A stretch of 64,000 bases of DNA from Larix kaempferi (Eukaryota; Streptophyta; Pinopsida; Pinales; Pinaceae): positions 2,971,001 to 3,035,000 of the forward strand of contig BSBM01000870.1 of assembly GCA_027924585.1 (NCBI GenBank), written 5' to 3'. Under the pieces are notes generated by a model. It saw only the letters and a program-made list of their open reading frames with translations. It was not told the origin of the DNA and made no database searches. Positions within the stretch are counted from its first letter, which is position 1; every line of letters starts with the position of its first letter. Positions 19,173 to 30,253 of this stretch are shown piece by piece. The position numbers and the translations under genes are program-made.

Positions 19173-21432
19173 ATCACGGAGAATCAAGAACTTTGTAGAT
19201 CGAGAAGGTTTCAAAACCTTCCACCACTTAGAATAGAACCTTTATAGCCAGCTAGACGACAGTGGATAAACCCCGGTATTTCTTCAGAAACTACTCCTGA
19301 AACAGAATTTCCTGAGGAAATTCTTACAATAGAAAATCCTGAAATAGGAATTCCTAAGGAATTACCACCTGAAGTTGAGTTTCCTGAAGAACAACAAACA
19401 GTAATAGAAAACCCTGAAATAGAGGTTCCTGAGGAACCACAACTAGGTACCCTAGATCAACGATACTTTAGTTCAGTGGAGATTGAAGATCTTACTTCTG
19501 CGGAGTATAGCACTCCTTTCAATCCTCCTCTGACCAATACTAGAATTCCGTTTCTGTCACCTGTTGGTTTCCAGCAGCCCCATTACAGTGCATATAATTC
19601 CTTGCCCGGACATCTGATTTCTACTCTAGGAGGTGAATAGGGAGTTCCCCAAACTCCCACCTTAGGTATGAACACTAACACAGTAAATCCTTCTTTTACT
19701 GCTACGCCGAGTCAGGCACAGACAACCTCTGTGCCTACTCCGTTTTTGAGTTTTAATACTGGCACACTAGGTATGCCAAGTTCAACAACGATGGCATCTA
19801 TCCCTACACCTACTGTTGGACTTAGCAGTACAACCAATTTAGCACCACCTCCTGCTTTTCAACCGTTATATCAGATACTTAGTACTTGGATTTCCACACC
19901 TGCTGTAGGACCAAGTGCTTCTACAACCGTGCCTGTCATGAGCACCATGACTACACCATCTACATCAGATACCACTGGTTTCAATACCTTTGCAGGTCCC
20001 AACATGAATCAATGTAATATGCCTGTAGGTAATGTCCCTTTTTCCTTATTTTCAGGGGGAGGGGGTAATATTTTTAACCAGCAATATGGTGGGGCTAACA
20101 CCCAGCCACAGTGGACGAACCCACAGAGCACTAATCCACTTTCGTATGGGTGGGGGAATTTTAATAACTCTTTCACGCAACAATAGATAGCAGGGGGTAA
20201 CCCCTACCAACAGGTAGCTGGGGGCAACCCCTATCAATAGATGGTACATGGAAACTCCTATCAGCATATGGCCGGGGGCAACCCTTATCAACAGATGGTT
20301 GGGGGAAACCCCTACTAACAGACGGCTGGGGCCAACCCCTACCAGCAGTTCATGGGTCAAACTATGGGTGGTTCCCCTTTTTTGACCCCAGCTTATCAAG
20401 TACCATCTTACCGGCCTCGTTTACCATTTCTGGCAACTTTAAATTTGCCAGATCTTTCCAAATTGACCAACGATCCAGTGTGTCATAATGCTACATGGCC
20501 ATCAGTTCCCACCAAGTTACCCTCGGACATTCCAAAGTTTGAAGGCAAAGTAGGTGAAGACCCTGGTGACGATGTCACTACTTTCCACTTATGGTGTTCC
20601 TTGAATTCATTAAATGAAGATTCCATTAGATTGAGACTGTTCCAAAGGACTTTAACCGGTGCTGCAGCCAAATGGTACATTGAGTTACCTGCAGCTACAT
20701 TCTCTAATTTTGGGGATCTCGTGACTGTCTTTTTGAATCACTTCCAGCTTCCTATTCGGTATGATGTCGAAATAGACCTTTTGTCTACATTTAGGCAAAA
20801 TAAAGCCACTCATTTATTTGACCACATTCAGGAGTGGCGAAGACGGAAGAGGCTCATTAAGGCCAACATACCTCCATAATTCCCTCTTGAGTGGTATTTG
20901 AATAACTCCTTCCTTATATTTCTAAGGAAGTAGCTACATCTAGAGTATCTAACGAGGAAGAAGCCATCCTACGGACCCAACAGTTAGATCTCATTTATGC
21001 ACAATCCGGGTTATTGTATGAGATTATACCTGATGCACCGCGATCGAATACCGTTATGAGTAGACCTAAGCCTGGATCACATGCTAACGGCATAGTGGGT
21101 TCAGTTTAATCTGCAGCTTTCGAAGCATTGACCAAACAGGTTCATGCCTTATCTGTCAAGAAATCGACTGCAGATGTTTCATCCGTCACAACCTCTCCTT
21201 CTACTTCTGAGCCTGTCAACCAAGTTCAAAATAATCAAAAGGGCCCTCGGCAGCCCAATAACAAAAATAAGGGAAAGAAAGGAGAGGGGAACCAACAAAA
21301 TCCCAAAAAAGAGAATGCCGAAGAGGGTAACAAAGAGAAAAAGAAGGTGAAGTTCCCTTGTAAACTTTACAAACAGGACCACCTTACTCACCAATGCCCT
21401 CTGCTTGAAGAAGCCCAGAAGCTCTTAAGATA
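19173..21432 (+). pseudogene. gag: gypsy gag (broken)
   Basis: The reading frame can be followed from about 19173 (an ATC where a start ATG may have been) through a Glu/Pro-rich N-terminal region, a Pro/Thr/Ser-rich region (19668-20183), a nine-residue tandem repeat (20184-20345), the retrotransposon gag core (about 20500-20870, with FHLWCSLNSL, AAAKWYIELP and FLNHFQLPIRYDVE) and a basic Lys/Asn-rich tail. The zinc knuckle reads CKLYKQDHLTHQC: the second Cys of CX2CX4HX4C is Tyr. There are stops at 19637, 20184, 20238, 20316, 20877, 21108 and 21431, and one frameshift near 20915. Gag normally forms the particle that packages element RNA; this copy cannot. Confidence 0.85.
20184..20345 (+). 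repeat. 27-bp (nine-residue) tandem repeat in gag, six copies
   Basis: Six consecutive 27-bp units encode variants of Q-M-x-G-G-N-P-Y-Q. Units begin at 20184, 20211, 20238, 20265, 20292 and 20319. Stop codons in units 1, 3 and 5 (TAG, TAG, TAA) sit exactly on the Gln codons. Such a Gly/Asn/Pro/Tyr/Gln-rich repeat in Gag is low-complexity and could be a flexible or self-associating linker; that role is inference. Confidence 0.85.
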
Positions 21433-24400
21433 AAAGAAGCCTGCCGTACTAAAAGATCCATTCCCTAAGGGGCAGAGCTCAACTTATGGCACCTCCAGTA
21501 CTGGGGGCACTACACATGCTACGGTTGATCAAACTTTTATTAACATGGTTAATTCGGACGCACTCTTACAAATGAGAGCGAGGAACTATACCCCGGATGC
21601 ACCAAAAAAGGATAAGGAGATTCTAAAATCCTCCACTCCACTTCACACACCTGTGGACCCAATGCCCAAGATTCTGAAAGGTGTCTTGAAACGGGCATCG
21701 CACAATCCCAACACTTGGGCTGCTTCCAACTACAACGTGGTTGAAGATTTAGCCCATACCCCTTGTGCCATGTCTACTTTAGAAGTCTTGCAAAGTTGTC
21801 CTTTACAACGGAATGCACTTCTGGCAGCTATTGGGAGTATGGAATCCTCTAACATGTCTACGCGATTTGATATGACTGATGTCAAATACCGGTTGCCCTA
21901 CCACGTTTCTCTTCAGATTGAAGTCGTTCATGGTCCAATGACCATCAGACGAGCTGTAGTAGATGAGGGCGCGTCGACTTGCGTAATGTCATTTTCCTGT
22001 TGGAAAGCTTTAGGCTCTCCCGAGTTAGCCCCTTCTAACACACTGCTTACTGCATTTGATGGCAGAACTTTCCATCCACATGGGGTTTTTCCATCATTTG
22101 CTGTCACATTGGCCGGTAAGATAGTTGCTGTAGAAGTAGAAGTTTTGGACACTCCACTTGATTACAATATGTTATTGGGTAGGAGTTGGACATATTCCAT
22201 GCGAGCCATTGCATTGTCCATTTTTCGAGTGGTTATGTTCCCATTTGAAGGTAAGATCATTACAGTCGATCAACTTTCTTTCCCTCAAAGAAACAACCAG
22301 ACTTCTTCAGAAACCACGGTTCCATTAATTGATCAAACCACCCCGGTTAATGAGAGTTTAGGAGCAGGACTGTATGGGTCGTTAATAGGCACTTTCGACC
22401 TCCCCTCCCCTGTTCTTTTTATGCGTTCTGATGTAGGTACTGCTACCGAAACATTCACGGTTGGTTTAAGAACTGATCCTTGGATCCTTCCTACTACGTC
22501 AGAACCTTTTGTGCCTCCATCCATTGCAGAAGTGGCCTATATGGAAACTCAACACACTACAATGGAACATATCATGACTCCACCAGTCTCTGTTGAGTCA
22601 GATATGGACTATGCTCCGGCATGGTCACTGAATTCCACTCACTCGTTCGATTGTTTAGATATGGTTTTGCCATCTGATGAAGCCATCTTAGAAGTCATGA
22701 TGGGCCTAGACCAACCTTGGGAACATATGCATCATAGGTCCTACATGCTTTGAGATCTAGACAGGATTGAGAGAGGAGAATTCCCTATGAGACCCGGTGG
22801 ATTGGTTGATTTTTCATCTTTTCCTTCTACTTCGAGAGCTATTTATGCTGAAGGAAATATGGCCAATATATCGAGAACAATTCCAATCAACATTTCCACC
22901 AAACCCGGGGTCATGGAAAACATTTTTATTGGTGCAGACTGTTCTCCAGAAGAGATCGCTCTGTATACAAAACTTTTTAAAGAATTCCATGACGTTTTTG
23001 GCTGGTCATATGAGGAGATGCCAGGTATTGACCCAACCATCATGGAGCATGTCATTACGACATACCCTAATACAAAACCTGTGAGACAAAAGCTCCGTCC
23101 CATGAACCCCAGAAAAGCGGCCGCCATCAAGGCGGAGGTTGAAAAGTTGCTTAAAGCCGGTTTCATTTATCCAATTGATATGACAGAATGGGTTTCAAAC
23201 CCCATTCCGGTTGATAAGAAGCAAGGTACTATTAGGGTCTATATTGATTTCCGGGATTTAAACAAAGCTTGTCCAAAAGACAACTATCCCACACCATTTA
23301 TCGATCAAATTATAGATGCTTGTGCAGGACATGAGATGTTCTCTTTCATGGATGGTTTTTCGGGATACAATCAAATAGAAATCAAACCCGAAGACCAGCA
23401 TAAAACAGCTTTCATTTTCCCATGGGGGGACTTCGCTTATCGAAAAATGCCATTTGGATTGAAGAATGCTGGAGCTACCTTCCAGCGTGCGATGAATTTT
23501 GCTTTTCATGATATCAAACACATTGTAGAACCTTACTTGGATGATCTCCCGGCGCGATCTCGAAAGAGACGGGATCATCTAGCTCATCTTAGACAGGTGT
23601 TTGAAAGATGCAGAAAATATAAGATTCGTTTGAATCCGAATAAGTGTGTGTTCTGTGTCAAATCGGGATGTTTACTGGGCTTCATTGTCTCCAATCGTGG
23701 CATAATGGTCGACCTGTTTAAAGTAGAGGCGATTGTAAATCTGCCTCCTCCTCGCACCTTGCGACAACTTCAAAGTCTGCAAGGCATGTCTAATTTCTTA
23801 CGACAATTCATCATAAACTATGCTAAAATTACCAAAGGTTTTATGAGGCTACTCAAACAAGGCTCCTACTTTGTGTGTGACGAAGTTGCTCAAGCATCCT
23901 TTGAAGCTTTAAAAAAGGCACTCCTTTCAACACCCTTGTTGAGCCCGCCAGATTACTCAAAAGATTTTCTTTTATACCTGGCAGCGTCTCTTAATACAAT
24001 TGGTATAGTTTTGGTTCAGGAAGACGATATTCTCGAAGAACATGTTGTCTACTACCTTTCTCATGCATTGATAGCCCCTGAGGTTAAATACTCGCACGTT
24101 GAAAAGTTAGCACTTACCGTGGTCTATGCGGTACAGAGGCTTCGTCACTATATACTTTTATGAACTACTACTGTGATAGCATAAGTCAATCCTTTCCAGT
24201 ACGTTCTCACCCGACGAATCATCAGTGGGAAATATAATAAATGGATTGTAATCCTATAGGAGTTTGATTTGGTCTTCCAATCAACCAAGTCGAAGAAATC
24301 ACTAGTGTTCGCTGAGTTAATCTCAGAATTTCTAGGTGACATAGAATACGTGGAGGAAGAATCATCATTCCCAGATGAACATATCTTCCTCATTGGTTCC

Positions 24401-25654
24401 TCTGACCCATGGTATGGAGATATCTTAGTATATCTCTAGACTCTGATGTGTCCTACTACTTTTTCTCAAGAAGAGCGACGCAAGCTCAAAAGCCATGCAA
24501 AGAACTACCTTATCATTTCAGATACTTTATATCGACGTGGGGTAGATTCCATTTTACGACGCTGCTTAACTCGAGAAGAAGCCGAAGTGGTATTAAATGA
24601 TGCCCACAGTGGAGCTTGTGGGGGACATCTTTCTGAGTTGGCAATAGCTCAGAAGATACTGCGTGCCGGATATTTTTGGCCCACGATCTTTAAAGATTGT
24701 GTGGAAGCAGTGAAATGCTATCGACCGTGTCAGTTTTTCACTAAAAAAATGAGGGCACACCCAGCTCCTCTTCATCCTATAATTACAACGGGTCCCTTCA
24801 CAAAATGGGGGGTTGATTACATGACATGCAATCCAACTTTGGCTGGAGGACATCATTACATCATTGTTGCCACTGACTACTTTACTAAGTGGGCAGAGGC
24901 AATGCCTACTGTTAAGGAAGATGGAGAAACTGCCGCTTATTTTGTGTTTAATCAGATTATTGCACGGTTTGGCATACCTAAAGAGATAGTGACTGATCAT
25001 GGAAGTCATTTCCAAAATCCAATGATGACTGAGTTGTATACAATGCTTGGTTTTCAACAAGAACATTCGTCTTCATACTATCCACAGGCGAATGGACAAG
25101 TTGAAGCAGTGAACAAAACTCTAAAAATTATATTGCAGAGAACTGTTAATGCCAGTTGAAATAACTGGCACATCATGCTGTACCCGGCTCTTTGGGCCTA
25201 CCGAGCCAACGTTAACACTGCTACTGGTTTCTCTCCCTTCCAACTTGTGCATGGGATAGAAGCAGTCGTATCGATTGAATGCGAGATTCCTTCGCTAAAA
25301 CTAGCAGTTCAGTTACTACCAGATGCTTCAATACTAGAAGAGCATTTGTTACACTTAGAACATCTGGATGAACAACGCCGAGATGCGCTCACAACAAACA
25401 AGGTCTACAAAAAACAAGTCAAAGGACAGTAAGATAAATCCGTCAAACCTAGGGTTTTCATTGAAGGAGACTTGGTCCTACTTTGGGATCAAGACAAAGA
25501 ACCCTTAGGGCCTGGAAAATTCAAATCCAGGTGGCTCGGACCTTTTATAATTTCCAAAGTATTGAAGAAAGGTGCCTATGAACTGATAGATTACGAAGGT
25601 AATAAGTTGGCTGAGCCTAGAAATGGGCTCTACCTGAAGAAGTACTACACTTAG
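21433..25654 (+). pseudogene. pol: gypsy pol: protease, reverse transcriptase, RNase H, integrase (broken)
   Basis: One frame continues from the end of gag. Protease: VDEGASTCVMS with the catalytic Asp at 21962, then LLTAFDGR and MLLGRSW. Reverse transcriptase: about 23140-23700, with IDFRDLNKACPKDNYP, FSFMDGFSGYNQI, AFIFPWG, MPFGLKNAGATFQ and the active site YLDD at 23534-23545. RNase H: about 23880-24160. Integrase: about 24450-25430, with catalytic D at 24875, D at 24995 and E at 25103 (35 residues between the last two), followed by a GPFIISKVL...Y chromodomain-like or SH3-like tail ending TAG at 25652. The integrase zinc finger has Tyr for its third metal ligand (KCYRPCQ). Stops lie at 22751, 24161, 24176, 24258, 24437, 25157 and 25430, so no full polyprotein is made. 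Confidence 0.9.
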
Positions 25655-25755
25655 GTTGAAGTACTTTTTCTTGTAACATAGTTGTATATTTTTGTAAAGC
25701 TAGTTTTTGTTATGCTCGTTAGTTAATCTTATGTGTGTTTCGTTTCATGTAACAG

Positions 25756-26181
25756 ATGTCAACCGAACATTTCTTAGGATTTGCTGATGGTACCAGTCGC
25801 CACACCTATCAGTTGGCTGCAGCAGCTTGGGTCATTTATTCACCCGCTAGCCAACTTGTCTCTTCGGGGGGGGTTTGTTTGGGTCCTACCACGAATAATG
25901 TGGCTGAATACAGTGCAGTTATAGAACTTCCCTGAGATGCTCTCAGTCATGGCATTTCACATTTGGAGGTAAGGCTTGACTCACAATTAATTGTATTTCA
26001 GTTAACAGGTGTCTATCAGATTAGGGATCCTGGATTGCTATGTCAGTTTCTACGAGTTAGACTATTGGAAAGACAATTTGATTCTATTAGATATGAACAC
26101 ATTCCAAGAAGTTTAAACACATTAGCTGATTCCTTAGCAAACTATGTGTTAGACTGGCATTTGCATCATACATTGTCATAA
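25756..26181 (+). pseudogene. second (archaeal-type) RNase H of the gypsy element
   Basis: A separate frame, shifted relative to pol, starts at ATG 25756. It reads STEHFLGFADGTSRH, AAAAWVIYSP, CLGPTTNNVAEYSAVIEL, a stop at 25933 (Arg CGA to TGA), then HLEVRLDSQLIVFQLTG, VRLLERQF and TLADSLANYVLDWHL. The acidic residues of an RNase H active site are all present (ADG, AEY, LDS, ADS). Tat-lineage elements are known to have captured an extra archaeal-type RNase H. Here it lies after integrase with about 100 bp between, which suggests its own expression strategy or an additional frameshift. Confidence 0.85.
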
Positions 26182-26355
26182 ACAACATTGCACACATAAA
26201 ACACATACACATGTAAATAACCGATACTGTATATAGCCAACACTGTATCAAAAAATATATGAGTTTTGGGTCACAAGTCTATCAAGTTAAGTCATAAAAG
26301 TACAAAAAATGGGCATAGTAGCCTCAAAAATATATACATAGAATGTATTCCTCTC
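26182..26355. other. convergent gap between second RNase H and antisense gene
   Basis: About 170 bp of AT-rich DNA separates the 3' ends of the + strand RNase H frame and the minus-strand gene. It may hold polyadenylation signals for both; ATAAAA-type words are present but are not diagnostic. Confidence 0.4.
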
Positions 26356-27593
26356 CTATGGAGAAGGAGGGACCTCATCATCATCTACTGCATTGCGATA
26401 ACATATGACTAGCCTAGCTATCTTCCGCAGCACCCTAAGCCATGCCGGGGGCACCCCAACAACATCTTCCTGCATATCAATAGGTATCTGATCCATACGG
26501 CATGCAGGAACTTCGTGAGTCAATCGACTCATTTTTCTCTCCAGGGTCCCCAACATAGCATCTGCTGCAGCAATATCAGCTAGCCTCACAAAGATGGTAG
26601 GATGTCCCTCAGGACAAACAGGCCCAACATCTACATGTGACACTTGATTAGAACTTCAAAATTCATTTATAAAAATAAAATACTTGAAAAAGTTTGAAAA
26701 AATTAAATAATTCTAAAAATTTAAAACATACCAATATCTCCCCAGGCTCCACCTGGAGGAAGCACCAGTTCTGGATCATGACGGAAATCCAATCCAGCAT
26801 ATGGAAACTGCTCGAAAGCAAGCACTTGCCTCTCCCACCACCCCCAGAAATCATCAGTATGATAACAATAGTGACTTTCCCCACCACCCTGGCAGAGGAA
26901 TATGTCACCCTAACGGCCTAACCTGGGCTCACGGGGGTTAACCTGAGGTAGAGGCATCCCCAAACTGATAGCAGGAATCCTCTCAAAGAAGAAAGTACAC
27001 GAAATACTACCGTACCCAAAATTCTTCATTGAGCTGGATTTGCAACCTGTCAATTGAGATTTCATGCTCGCCAGTAAACTAGTACACCAATCATAGACAT
27101 GACCGTGTAAGCATTGTACACCAATATGCATAGAGTGCCTGGAAGCTAAGTGTTGTGAGGCACTACCCGCCACTTGGTTGATCATGCCCACTATCACTTT
27201 CAAAGGGAGGCCTTCAATGGTTGAAATCAAGACTTGGATTCCCGATTTCTCCTCTTCGGCAACACAATATGTATTCACGTACTCTTGCACAGATCTTACA
27301 CCCACACGAGAAGACCCTTTCAGATTGATTACATCTCCTCTCCGTGAGAGACCAGTAATGAAATATATGTCATCAACTGTAAGCTCCAAAGTTTTCCCAC
27401 GGATGACAAAAGTATTGGTATCCACATCCCAGTACTGAATAAGTCTTCGAAACAGTTTGTTTAAGGCCCTCATGTTTACGGTTCAGTAAAACTTCAATAA
27501 GCCGCACCTTCGGAGAGCATGGAGGGTGGCCGGATCTTGCATGGCCAACCTATCCATGTCCTCATGTTCTCTCTCCCTCCATTGAAGAACCAT
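26356..27593 (-). pseudogene. antisense extra gene of the gypsy element, plant-mobile-domain-like, one intron
   Basis: On the minus strand, ATG at 27593 opens a frame reading MVLQWREREHEDMDRLAM, DPATLHALRRCGLLKFY, a TGA (27485-27483), RALNKLFRRLIQYWDVDTNT, LTVDDIYFITGLSRRGDV and so on to a TAG (26912-26910), then FWGWWERQVLAFEQFPYAGL and LPPGGAWGDI. An intron of 101 bp (26731 GT to 26631 AG) follows. The frame resumes exactly in phase with DVGPVCPEGHPTIFVRLADI and ends PPSP stop at 26356. Total length is 379 codons with only two stops, both replacing Trp. The WD...T.F...DI..ITGLS pattern resembles plant mobile domain proteins; this is by-eye similarity. Antisense ORFs before the 3' LTR are known in Grande-type Tat elements. 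A CAG just before the ATG could be an acceptor for an upstream 5' exon. Confidence 0.75.
26631..26731 (-). other. intron of the antisense gene
   Basis: The minus strand reads GGAGATATTG|GTATGTTTTAAA at the 5' side and TCACATGTAG|ATGTTGGG at the 3' side. The intron is T-rich and has a branch-like TTCTAATC near the acceptor. Splicing restores the reading frame (codon split G|AT). The contrast in base composition with both exons is sharp. Confidence 0.75.
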
Positions 27594-27647
27594 CCTGCAC
27601 AAAAAGTGAAATTTTTTTGAGTCTTGGTGCTTGTATATAGGTTTTCA

Positions 27648-27760
27648 AGTATGAGCGCTACTGTGTATACTACACAGTCACGTATGGGTGCTACTCTGCT
27701 TGAGCACAGTAGCGCCCATCGCATTTATATGCTACTACTGTGGTTACACAGTAGCGCCCC
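27648..27760. repeat. GCGCTAC hairpin cluster upstream of antisense gene
   Basis: GAGCGCTACTGTG, CACAGTCACG, GGGTGCTACTC, CACAGTAGCGCCCAT, GCTACTACTGTGG and ACACAGTAGCGCCCC follow one another in alternating orientation. Words such as CAGTAGCGCCCAT also occur in the leader at about 17367. They could form one long imperfect stem or several short ones. Confidence 0.7.
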
Positions 27761-28599
27761 GCGCAGCAACGCTTGTGAGCATCATGTTGCAAGCTATTTT
27801 TTGCTCAAAAAATGAAAACTAAACCATGAAAATGCAAGTAAGGTGAATTCTAACTTACTTGGTGGAGGAAAAATGACGTTTGGATGCTTGGTTTGACTGC
27901 CACAGAGATTTGAAATTTGCAAAAGGTTTCCCCAATCTTTGACCTATAAAAGAAATTGGAAATTGATTTTTTAAAATGAAATTATATATATGAATTGAAG
28001 TTTTATTTTTACCCACCATTGTTTAATTTTCTATAGTTTGAAATATTTTCAAAAATACCTAATTAATCAATTGGAACACACATATGGTGCATTACTAATC
28101 CAAGCTCATTTTCCCTTTAATTTTTGTAGGATCAATCTCCTGAGTTCAAAAACTCTTGATGTTAGACCTTGTCGACTAGTTAACTAGTTCAAATTCATAT
28201 AGCATTCGAGATTTTTTTTGCCGGATCGACTAATATTTTGTTGAAGACCTAGTTTTGGCAGAGTATGAAGCTATGATCCTAGAAGCTGACCTTTAAGTCA
28301 TTTTAAGCTCTTGTTTGGACTATTTAAACCTAAACAAGATCGTCGAGCAACCTTGTCCTCTTCGAGCTCGTTAAAGTAATCGAAGGCTCATCCACTCAGG
28401 TATAGAATTACCCCTTTTCCAGGCCTAGGTGGATTAACTATGGAAAAAGTATACTCTAGGTATACTTCTGTATGCGCTAAAAGAGTTCTTCTTCCATTGT
28501 TTTATACTTCTTCGGGGGAGGAGACTAATTGCACGAAAAAGGACCGTTTAGAGCCTTTCTTTAGGGTTTTTAGGAAAATACCAAGCGAGCATTCACCTA

Positions 28600-28930
28600 C
28601 TTGGGATCGATGTGAAATCCACGAGAGGGTAAATAGAGGACTGTTTAAGTTTTTCAACTCCATAAACAAGAAAACACCGCCGAGCACAGACCAATCCGGG
28701 CTCGATATAAAATCCACGGATAGCTGAAAAGAGGATTGTTTAAGTTTTTTAGACTCTATAAACAGGAAAACACCGCCGAGTATTAATCTGCTTGGGCTCG
28801 ATACTAAAATCCACGAGCAGATATATGGAGTTATTGTTTAAGTTTTTCAGACTCCTTAAAATTGAAAACACCGGCGAGCAAGAACAGATCTCGGCTCGAT
28901 ATTAAAATCCAAAGATCAGTAATATAGAGT
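28600..28930. repeat. ~97-bp tandem array in gypsy 3' region
   Basis: TGTTTAAGTTTTTC...AAAACACCGCCGAGCA...GGGCTCGATA...AAAATCCACGA recurs at about 28641, 28737 and 28835, with half units before (GGGATCGATGTGAAATCCACGAG near 28600) and after. Units differ by about 20 percent. Confidence 0.75.
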
Positions 28931-30236
28931 AATCTTCTATTTCTTCTTCGAACTCTATAAATATTGAAGAAGGTCCTGAGTCTTTCTCCCATGGGCTCGT
29001 TAAACTTTTTACATGGTTGGATCCATTGAGTTTTCATTCTTTCTTGGACTCATTAAAACAACAAGAAAGGTATTCTTTTATCTAAAAAGAATAAGGGACG
29101 GGAAAGACGTATCATATCTTCCTTGTCAAAGGCAGTTCAGTCAGTTCTATCCTTGAACACAACACCTACTTGAGTCTATCTTATCGGTTGGGTTTAGTTT
29201 TTGACCTCAGGGTGAACCTTTCCTCCAAGTTGTTTACTCCCCTGGTTGGTTATTCTTCCAACCATATGGAGGGTCTGATAATGTCTCTTACATTTCAGAC
29301 TTATTATTTACCCCATTATGTCAGAAACTGCCTGAGTCACCTTGTGTTGTGCTCAATGTTCAAGGATATACCCGGTGTCGGCCATTTTGCAGTTTACTTT
29401 GACCTCATGTGTTGGCCTTCCTAGCGTCAGTCTTGTTACATATTATTCCATATCGGCTCTTACCAGTTGAGTGTTCCTCGAGTTGGATGATGGAGGATGC
29501 CTTAAGGCCTCCCTTCCAACAAACTTCTTCCCATCGACATCAACTCATTTTACTCTGAGAAAGAAGTTTAGAGTTTCGGTTAGTACCTTGGAGATTGCAG
29601 TCACCAGTGGCAATTTTCCTCGCTATTGAATGATGAGAATACATCAATGTCTCTTCTTCGACAGGATTCCCAAGTGTTCGACTCCAAGTCCATCTATTCA
29701 CATTTGGCGAATCGTACTTGGTACCTTGGACCCCATCATCATTATCGGTGGAAGTCCTCGCGTTTGTTAACGGTATACATCAATGACTGGTAATCAAACG
29801 ATACCCCCCATGTTCGACTGTCAGCTCATCTATTCACATGGTTAGGGTTTGTACCTAGAGTTGTTTCGGATGAAGACCTTGGGATTTTGGATGACAATAC
29901 CTCATTTTGTTATCACCCAAGTTGCGCAAGACTGAGCCTCACTTATATTTGGCTCTCCATGAGACATAGATCTAGTTTGTTGTTATGGCTATGATCTCTC
30001 AGTTTGACAAGGATCCACGCTTGTATTCCAAGTGGCCATGCTTTATATACATCTCCTTGTTATGTATCGGAGATCAAGTTGTACCACACTGCACATCTAT
30101 ATGATGTTAAAGATGTAATTGCTAGATGACCTTGATCTTTGTTGCAGGTGTTCTTGTAACTTGTTTTCTGTGGTTCTTTGCTCCTCCTCTAGCTTTGGAT
30201 TATAATGTATTTCGGCCATCGTTTCCCTATGACCTC

Positions 30237-30253
30237 ACACATTAGGGGGAATC
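30237..30253 (+). promoter_or_regulatory. polypurine tract before gypsy 3' LTR
   Basis: ACATTAGGGGGAATC immediately precedes the 3' LTR start TGTTATAGG. A short AGGGGGA run here serves as the plus-strand primer in LTR elements. Confidence 0.65.

Larger units (their letters stand above)
27594..30236. other. gypsy 3' non-coding region
   Basis: This region lies between the antisense gene and the 3' polypurine tract. It contains a GCGCTAC hairpin cluster (27648-27760), a ~97-bp tandem array (about 28600-28930) and about 1.3 kb with no recognisable features. On the minus strand the cluster lies just upstream of the antisense gene, so it may overlap that gene's promoter. Confidence 0.5.
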
